64,000 nucleotides of DNA, taken from NCBI GenBank assembly GCA_947579665.1, contig OX388344.1, positions 8,736,346-8,800,345 on the forward strand, read 5' to 3'. Shown here one piece after another: positions 55,601-64,000 of this stretch. A program made the position numbers and the translations under genes. Source of the stretch: Sympetrum striolatum (taxonomy: Eukaryota > Arthropoda > Insecta > Odonata > Libellulidae). The notes beneath the pieces were generated by a model. It was not told the DNA's origin. It worked only from the letters and a program-made list of their open reading frames with translations, and did not search any database. How positions within the stretch are numbered: the first letter of the stretch is position 1; every line of letters begins with the position of its first letter.

Positions 55601-56425
55601 TATATCGCATCGTCATGGCTTCGGAAGTTCATCCAAATGCTGCCGAAAGATAAGAATGAAAGTCAATTATATTTACTCTTGATAACAATGACGAATCACA
55701 AAATAGGTACAGCAATAGCATTCTTATCCATTTGTACTTAGTTAATTTGAGTTCGCATCCCTCGACCAAGCACCATCATTCATCACCACCCTGCTCCTTA
55801 TATCGCATCGTCATGGCTTCGGAAGTTCATCCAAATGCTGCCGAAGATAAGAATGAAAGTTAATTATATTTACTTTTGATAACAATGACGAATCACAAAA
55901 TAGGTACAGCAATAGCATTCTTATCCATTTGTACTTAGTTAATTTGAGTTCGCATCCCTCGACCAAGCACCATCATTCATCACCACCCTGCTCCTTATAT
56001 CGCATCGTCATGGCTTCGGAAGTTCATCCAAATGCTGCCGAAAGATAATAATGAAAGTTAATTATATTTACTTTTGATAACAATTACGAATCACAAAATA
56101 GGTACAGAAATAGCATTCTTATCCATTTGTACTTAGTTAATTTGAGTTCGCATCCCTCGACCAAGCACCATCATTCATCACCACCCTGCTCCTTATATCG
56201 CATCGTCATGGCTTCGGAAGTTCATCCAAATGCTGCCGAAAGATAATAATGAAAGTTAATTATATTTACTTTTGATAATAATTACGAATCACAAAATAGG
56301 TACAGCAATAGCATTCTTATCCATTTGTACTTAGTTAATTTGAGTTCGCATCCCTCGACCAAGCACCATCATTCATCACCACCCTGCTCCTTATATCGCA
56401 TCGTCATGGCTTCGGAAGGTCATCC

Positions 56426-59400
56426 AAATGCTGCCGAAAGATAATAATGAAAGTTAATTATATTTACTTTTGATAACAATTACGAATCACAAAATAGGTA
56501 CAGCAATAGCATTCTTATCCATTTGTACTTAGTTAATTTGAGTTCGCATCCCTCGACCAAGCACCATCATTCATCACCACCCTGCTCCTTATATCGCATC
56601 GTCATGGCTTCGGAAGTTCATCCAAATGCTGCCGAAAGATAATAATGAAAGTTAATTATATTTACTTTTGATAACAATTACGAATCACAAAATAGGTACA
56701 GCAATAGCATTCTTATCCATTTTTACTTAGTTAATTTGAGTTCGCATCCCTCGACCAAGCACCATCTACCAGCACCACCCTGCTCCTTATATCGCATCGT
56801 CATGGCTTCGGAAGTTCATCCAAATGCTGCCGAAAGATAAGAATGAAAGTTAATTATATTTACTTTTGATAACAATGACGAATCACTAAATAGGTACAGG
56901 AATAGCATTCTTATCCATTTGTACTTAGTTAATTTGAGTTCGCATCCCTCGACCAAGAACCATCTCTCAGCACCACCCTGCTCCTTATATCGCATTGTCA
57001 TGGCTTCGAAAGTTGATCCAAATGCTGCCGAAAGGTAATAATGAAAGTTAATTATATTTACTTTTGATAACAATTACGAATCACAAAATAGGTATAGCAA
57101 TAGCATTCTTATCCATTTTTACTTAGTTAATTTGAGTTCGCATCCCTCGACCAAGCACCATCTACCAGCACCACCCTGCTCCTTATATCGCATCGTCATG
57201 GCTTCGGAAGTTCATCCAAATGCTGCCGAAAGATAATAATGAAAGTTAATTATATTTACTTTTGATAACAATTACGAATCACAAAATAGGTACAGCAATA
57301 GCATTCTTATCCATTTGTACTTAGTTAATTTGAGTTCGCATCCCTCGACCAAGCACCATCTTTCAGCACCACCCTGCTCTTATATCGCATCGTCATGGCT
57401 TCGGAAGTTCATCCAAATGCTGCCGAAAGATAATAATGAAAGTTAATTATATTTACTTTTGATAACAATGTCGAATCACAAAATAGGTACAGCAATAGCA
57501 TTCTTATCCATTTGTACTTAGTTAATTTGAGTTCGCATCCCTCGACCAAGCACCATCATTCATCACCACCCTGCTCCTTATATCGCATCGTCATGGCTTC
57601 GGAAGTTCATCCAAATGCTGCCGAAAGATAATAATGAAAGTTAATTATATTTACTTTTGATAACAATTACGAATCACAAAATAGGTACAGCAATAGCATT
57701 CTTATCCATTTGTACTTAGTTAATTTGAGTTCGCATCCCTCGACCAAGCACCATCATTCATCACCACCCTGCTCCTTATATCGCATCGTCATGGCTTCGG
57801 AAGTTCATCCAAATGCTGCCGAAAGATAATAATGAAAGTTAATTATATTTACTTTTGATAACAATTACGAATCACAAAATAGGTACAGCAATAGCATTCT
57901 TATCCATTTGTACTTAGTTAATTTGAGTTCGCATCCCTCGACCAAGCACCATCTTTCAGCACCACCCTGCTCTTATATCGCATCGTCATGGCTTCGGAAG
58001 CTCATCCAAATGCTGCCGAAAGATAATAATGAAAGTTAATTATATTTACTTTTGATAACAATGACGAATCACAAAATAGGTACAGCAATAGCATTCTTAT
58101 CCATTTGTACTTAGTGAATTTGAGTTCGCATCCCTCGACCAAGCACCATCATTCATCACCACCCTGCTCCTTATATCGCATCGTCATGGCTTCGGAAGTT
58201 CATCCAAATGCTGCCGAAAGATAATAATGAAAGTTAATTATATTTACTTTTGATAACAATTACGAATCACAAAATAGGTACAGCAATAGCATTCTTATCC
58301 ATTTGTACTTAGTTAATTTGAGTTCGCATCCCTCGACCAAGCACCATTATTCATCACCACCCTGCTCCTTATATCGCATCGTCATGGCTTCGGAAGTTCA
58401 TCCAAATGCTGCCGAAAGATAATAATGAAAGTTAATTATATTTACTTTTGATAACAATTACGAATCACAAAATAGGTACAGCAATAGCATTCTTATCCAT
58501 TTTTACTTAGTTAATTTGAGTTCGCATCCCTCGACCAAGCACCATCTACCAGCACCACCCTGCTCCTTATATCGCATCGTCATGGCTTCGGAAGTTCATC
58601 CAAATGCTGCCGAAAGATAAGAATGAAAGTTAATTATATTTACTTTTGATAACAATGACGAATCACTAAATAGGTACAGGAATAGCATTCTTATCCATTT
58701 GTACTTAGTTAATTTGAGTTCGCATCCCTCGACCAAGAACCATCTCTCAGCACCACCCTGCTCCTTATATCGCATTGTCATGGCTTCGAAAGTTGATCCA
58801 AATGCTGCCGAAAGGTAATAATGAAAGTTAATTATATTTACTTTTGATAACAATTACGAATCACAAAATAGGTATAGCAATAGCATTCTTATCCATTTTT
58901 ACTTAGTTAATTTGAGTTCGCATCCCTCGACCAAGCACCATCTACCAGCACCACCCTGCTCCTTATATCGCATCGTCATGGCTTCGGAAGTTCATCCAAA
59001 TGCTGCCGAAAGATAATAATGAAAGTTAATTATATTTACTTTTGATAACAATTACGAATCACAAAATAGGTACAGCAATAGCATTCTTATCCATTTGTAC
59101 TTAGTTAATTTGAGTTCGCATCCCTCGACCAAGCACCATCTTTCAGCACCACCCTGCTCTTATATCGCATCGTCATGGCTTCGGAAGTTCATCCAAATGC
59201 TGCCGAAAGATAATAATGAAAGTTAATTATATTTACTTTTGATAACAATGACGAATCACAAAATAGGTACAGCAATAGCATTCTTATCCATTTGTACTTA
59301 GTTAATTTGAGTTCGCATCCCTCGACCAAGCACCATCATTCATCACCACCCTGCTCCTTATATCGCATCGTCATGGCTTCGGAAGTTCATCCAAATGCTG

Positions 59401-60106
59401 CCGAAAGATAATAATGAAAGTTAATTATATTTACTTTTGATAACAATTACGAATCACAAAATAGGTACAGCAATAGCATTCTTATCCATTTGTACTTAGT
59501 TAATTTGAGTTCGCATCCCTCGACCAAGCACCATCATTCATCACCACCCTGCTCCTTATATCGCATCGTCATGGCTTCGGAAGTTCATCCAAATGCTGCC
59601 GAAAGATAATAATGAAAGTTAATTATATTTACTTTTGATAACAATTACGAATCACAAAATAGGTACAGCAATAGCATTCTTATCCATTTGTACTTAGTTA
59701 ATTTGAGTTCGCATCCCTCGACCAAGCACCATCTTTCAGCACCACCCTGCTCTTATATCGCATCGTCATGGCTTCGGAAGCTCATCCAAATGCTGCCGAA
59801 AGATAATAATGAAAGTTAATTATATTTACTTTTGATAACAATGACGAATCACAAAATAGGTACAGCAATAGCATTCTTATCCATTTGTACTTAGTGAATT
59901 TGAGTTCGCATCCCTCGACCAAGCACCATCATTCATCACCACCCTGCTCCTTATATCGCATCGTCATGGCTTCGGAAGTTCATCCAAATGCTGCCGAAAG
60001 ATAATAATGAAAGTTAATTATATTTACTTTTGATAACAATTACGAATCACAAAATAGGTACAGCAATAGCATTCTTATCCATTTGTACTTAGTTAATTTG
60101 AGTTCG
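56426..60106. repeat. 1780-bp tandem duplication, copy B
   Basis: The same two-unit structure as 27920-31600, displaced by 28,506 bp. It includes AATGTCGAATC in the first unit only (about 57467, matching about 28961). Because that unit-specific change is shared, the 1780-bp duplication is older than the large duplication. The hexamer region near 56565 is ATTCAT-type here but CATTATTCAT in copy A. Confidence 0.88.
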
Positions 60107-60642
60107 CATCCCTCGACCAAGCACCATCATTCATCACCACCCTGCTCCTTCTATCGCATCGTCATGGCTTCGGAAGTTCATCTAAATGCTGCCGAAAGAT
60201 AATAATGAAAGTTAATTATATTTACTTTTGATAACAATTACGAATCACAAAATAGGTACAGCAATAGCATTCTTATCCATTTTTACTTAGTTAATTTGAG
60301 TTCGCATCCCTCGACCAAGCACCATCTACCAGCACCACCCTGCTCCTTATATCGCATCGTCATGGCTTCGGAAGTTCATCCAAATGCTGCCGAAAGATAA
60401 TAATGAAAGTTAATTATATTTACTTTTGATAACAATTACGAATCACAAAATAGGTACAGCAATAGCATTCTTATCCATTTTTACTTAGTTAATTTGAGTT
60501 CGCATCCCTCGACCAAGCACCATCTACCAGCACCACCCTGCTCCTTATATCGCATCGTCATGGCTTCGGAAGTTCATCCAAATGCTGCCGAAAGATAATA
60601 ATGAAAGTTAATTATATTTACTTTTGATAACAATGACTAATC

Positions 60643-62973
60643 ACAAAATAGGTACAGAAATAGCATTCTTATCCATTTGTACTTAGTTAATTTGAGTTCG
60701 CATCCCTCGACCAAGCACCATCATTCATCACCACCCTGCTCCTTATATCGCATCGTCTTGGCTTCGGAAGTTCATCCAAATGCTGCCGAAAGATAATAAT
60801 GAAAGTTAATTATATTTACTTTTGATAACAATTACGAATCACAAAATAGGTACAGCAATAGCATTCTTATCCATTTTTACTTAGTTAATTTGAGTTCGCA
60901 TCCCTCGACCAAGCACCATCTACCAGCACCACCCTGCTCTTATATCGCATCGTCATGGCTTCGGAAGTTCATCCAAATGCTGCCGAAAGATAATAATGAA
61001 AGTTAATTATATTTACTTTTGATAACAATGACGAATCACAAAATAGGTAAAGGAATAGCATTCTTATCCATTTGTACTTAGTTAATTTGAGTTCGCATCC
61101 CTCGACCAAGCACCATCATTCATCACCACCCTGCTCCTTATATCGCATCGTCATGGCTTCGGAAGTTCATCCAAATGCTGCCGAAAGATAATAATGAAAG
61201 TTAATTATATTTACTTTTGATAACAATTACGAATCACAAAATAGGTACAGCAATAGCATTCTTATCCATTTTTACTTAGTTAATTTGAGTTCGCATCCCT
61301 CGACCAAGCACCATCTACCAGCACCACCCTGCTCCTTATATCGCATCGTCATGGCTTCGGAAGTTCATCCAAATGCTGCCGAAAGATAATAATGAAAGTT
61401 AATTATATTTACTTTTGATAACAATTACGAATCACAAAATAGGTACAGCAATAGCATTCTTATCCATTTGTACTTAGTTAATTTGAGTTCGCATCCCTCG
61501 ACCAAGCACCATCATTCATCACCACCCTGCTCCTTATATCGCATCGTCATGGCTTCGGAAGTTCATCCAAATGCTGCCGAAAGATAATAATGAAAGTTAA
61601 TTATATTTACTTTTGATAACAATTACGAATCACAAAATAGGTACAGCAATAGCATTCTTATCCATTTTTACTTAGTTAATTTGAGTTCGCATCCCTCGAC
61701 CAAGCACCATCTACCAGCACCACCCTGCTCCTTATATCGCATCGTCATGGCTTCGGAAGTTCATCCAAATGCTGCCGAAAGATAAGAATGAAAGTTAATT
61801 ATATTTACTTTTGATAACAATGACGAATCACAAAATAGGTACAGCAATAGCATTCTTATCCATTTGTACTTAGTTAATTTGAGTTCGCATCCCTCGACCA
61901 AGCACCATCTCTCAGCACCACCCTGCTCCTTATATCGCATCTTCATGGCTTCGGAAGTTCATCCAAATGCTGCCAAAAGATAATAATGAAAGTTAATTAT
62001 ATTTACTTTTGATAACAATTACGAATCACAAAATAGGTACAGCAATAGCATTCTTATCCATTTGTACTTAGTTAATTTGAGTTCGCATCCCTCGACCAAG
62101 CACCATCTTTCAGCACCACCCTGCTCTTATATCGCATCGTCATGGCTTCGGAAGTTCATTCAAATGCTGCCGAAAGATAATAATGAAAGTTAATTATATT
62201 TACTTTTGATAACAATTACTAATCACAAAATAGGTACAGCAATAGCATTCTTATCCATTTTTACTTAGTTAATTTGAGTTCGCATCCCTCGACCAAGCAC
62301 CATCATTCATCACCACCCTGCTCCTTATATCGCATCGTCATGGCTTCGGATGTTCATCCAAATGCTGCCGAAAGATAATAATGAAAGTTAATTATATTTA
62401 CTTTTGATAACAATGACGAATCACAAAATAGGTACAGCAATAGCATTCTTATCCATTTGTACTTAGTTAATTTGAGTTCGCATCCCTCGACCAAGCACCA
62501 TCATTCATCACCACCCTGCTCCTTATATCGCATCGTCATGGCTTCGGAAGTTCATCCAAATGCTGCCGAAAGATAATAATGAAAGTTAATTATATTTACT
62601 TTTGATAACAATTACGAATCACAAAATAGGTACAGCAATAGCATTCTTATCCATTTTTACTTAGTTAATTTGAGTTCGCATCCCTCGACCAAGCACCATC
62701 TACCAGCCCCACCCTGCTCCTTATATCGCATCGTCATGGCTTCGGAAGTTCATCCAAATGCTGCCGAAAGATAAGAATGAAAGTTAATTATATTTACTTT
62801 TGATAACAATGACGAATCACAAAATAGGTACAGCAATAGCATTCTTATCCATTTGTACTTAGTTAATTTGAGTTCGCATCCCTCGACCAAGCACCATCTC
62901 TCAGCACCACCCTGCTCCTTATATCGCATCGTCATGGCTTTCTAAGTTCATCCAAATGCTGCCGAAAGATAAT
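60643..62973. repeat. Higher-order paralog block, copy 4 of 4
   Basis: Matches copy 2 at offset 28,506 (GGTAAAGG 61044, CATCTTCATGG 61941, GCTTTCTAAG 62937). Private changes include AATGACTAATC near 60636 and GGAATAGC after GGTAAA. Confidence 0.85.
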
Positions 62974-64000
62974 AATGAAAGTTAATTATATTTACTTTTG
63001 ATAACAATTACGAATCACAAAATAGGTACAGCAATAGCATTCTTATCCATTTGTACTTAGTTAATTTGAGTTCGCATCCCTCGACCAAGCACCATCTACC
63101 AGCACCACCCTGCTCCTTATATCGCATCGTCATGGCTTCGGATGTTCATCCAAATGCTGCCGAAAGATAAGAATGAAAGTTAATTATATTTACTTTTGAT
63201 AACAATGACGAATCACAAAATAGGTACAGCAATAGCATTCTTATCCATTTGTACTTAGTTAATTTGAGTTCGCATCCCTCGACCAAGCACCATCATTCAT
63301 CACCACCCTGCTCCTTATATCGCATCGTCATGGCTTCGGAAGTTCATCCAAATGCTGCCGAAAGATAATAATGAAAGTTAATTATATTTACTTTTGATAA
63401 CAATTACGAATCACAAAATAGGTACAGCAATAGCATTCTTATCCATTTGTACTTAGTTAATTTGAGTTCGCATCCCTCGACCAAGCACCATCATTCATCA
63501 CCACCCTGCTCCTTATATCGCATCGTCATGGCTTCGGATGTTCATCCAAATACTGCCGAAAGAGAATAATGAAAGTTAATTATATTTACTTTTGATAACA
63601 ATGACGAATCACAAAATACGTACAGCAATAGCATTCTTATCCATTTGTACTTAGTTAATTTGAGTTCGCATCCCTCGACCAAGCACCATCATTCATCACC
63701 ACCCTGCTCCTTATATCGCATCGTCATGGCTTCGGAAGTTCATCCAAATGCTGCCGAAAGATAATAATGAAAGTTAATTATATTTACTTTTGATAACAAT
63801 TACGAATCACAAAATAGGTACAGCAATAGCATTCTTATCCATTTTTACTTAGTTAATTTGAGTTCGCATCCCTCGACCAAGCACCATCTACCAGCCCCAC
63901 CCTGCTCCTTATATCGCATCGTCATGGCTTCGGAAGTTCATCCAAATGCTGCCGAAAGATAAGAATGAAAGTTAATTATATTTACTTTTGATAACAATGA

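Larger units (their letters stand above)
1..64000. repeat. 198-bp satellite DNA array filling the window
   Basis: A 198-bp unit repeats head-to-tail from end to end. Starts of AATTTGAGTT fall at 1, 199, 397, 595, 793 and 991, and the phase continues, broken only by 1-bp indels and five 107-bp short monomers. About 323 units fit. All are in the same orientation and no unique DNA, transposon or RNA gene interrupts them. Most neighbouring monomers differ at only a few positions. The first monomer is about 37% G+C with more C than G (46 to 27) on the given strand, most strongly in the first 70 bases. The unit length is close to a nucleosome repeat, as in many centromeric or pericentromeric satellites; that location is inferred, not shown. 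The family is not recognised. Confidence 0.98.
42900..64000. repeat. Copy B of the large tandem duplication, running off the right edge
   Basis: Corresponds to 9.25-16.88 kb (offset 33,667), then 23.03-23.98 kb (offset 27,518), then 24.0-35.5 kb (offset about 28,505). It carries the truncated monomer once and lacks the extra 3272- and 2877-bp copies. Private changes are few, for example ATTTTAGTTCG near 46736, GTCATTGCTTC near 55416, AACATTTACG near 53704, AATACGTACAG near 63616 and GAAAGAGAATAATG near 63558. The copy does not end in the window. Confidence 0.88.

Noticed and set aside
1..64000. CRISPR array
   Set aside because: The whole 198-bp unit repeats with no unique spacers, the unit is far longer than a CRISPR repeat, and no cas-like gene is present.
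1..64000. Telomeric repeat, rDNA spacer, tRNA or LTR/LINE-derived unit
   Set aside because: No short telomeric motif runs, no rRNA or tRNA sequence, no terminal repeats and no reverse-transcriptase-like frame are visible. The origin of the 198-bp unit stays unknown without a database search.
9250..64000. The large duplication as a pure assembly artefact
   Set aside because: Not fully excluded. However, both copies carry scattered private substitutions and copy A has extra internal duplications, which simple sequence doubling would not give.

Overview
The whole window is one tandem satellite array and I see no gene in it. The unit is 198 bp (about 37% G+C by hand count of the first monomer). 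It repeats head-to-tail on one strand from the first base to the last, about 323 times. Window base 1 is monomer base 1 in the numbering used here (monomer starts AATTTGAGTT), and neither array edge is in the window. I see no transposon, unique spacer, RNA gene or non-satellite stretch. An array of this size, with a unit near nucleosome-repeat length and nested higher-order duplications, points to a eukaryote, most likely centromeric, pericentromeric or other heterochromatin. I do not recognise the family and cannot name the species. The unit keeps 7 CpG against about 6.3 expected from its composition, which argues mildly against a heavily CpG-methylated germline.

Monomers differ at a few recurring sites: a hexamer at monomer positions 35-40 (ATTCAT, TACCAG, TCTCAG or TTTCAG), T/G at 109, T/G at 145 and G/T at 189, plus rarer private changes. 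Following these markers shows a layered structure. 1-9.25 kb is a mixed zone with a 9-monomer tandem duplication (period 1782) and several dimer repeats (395-396). About 9.25-42.9 kb is copy A of a very large tandem duplication. About 42.9 kb to the right edge is copy B, which corresponds to roughly 9.25-35.5 kb of copy A. The offset between copies is 33,667 bp on the left and 28,506 bp on the right. The 5,161 bp difference equals 3272 + 2877 - 988, so two extra tandem duplications and one five-monomer loss in copy A account for it exactly.

Inside the copies are further tandem duplications: 3272 bp (13.6-20.2 kb), 2877 bp (19.6-25.3 kb), 1780 bp (27.9-31.6 kb, and again at 56.4-60.1 kb), 3075 bp (34.7-39.3 kb) and 1583 bp (40.6-43.9 kb). 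A 107-bp monomer with a 91-bp internal deletion occurs five times and is a useful lineage marker. A fourfold paralogous block (11.2, 32.1, 44.9 and 60.6 kb) shows an older duplication layer.

Short minus-strand open frames of 61-92 codons recur only because 198 is a multiple of 3 and single-base changes remove in-frame stops. I treat them as non-coding. All offsets were read by eye from the given sequence; no alignment or database search was run.
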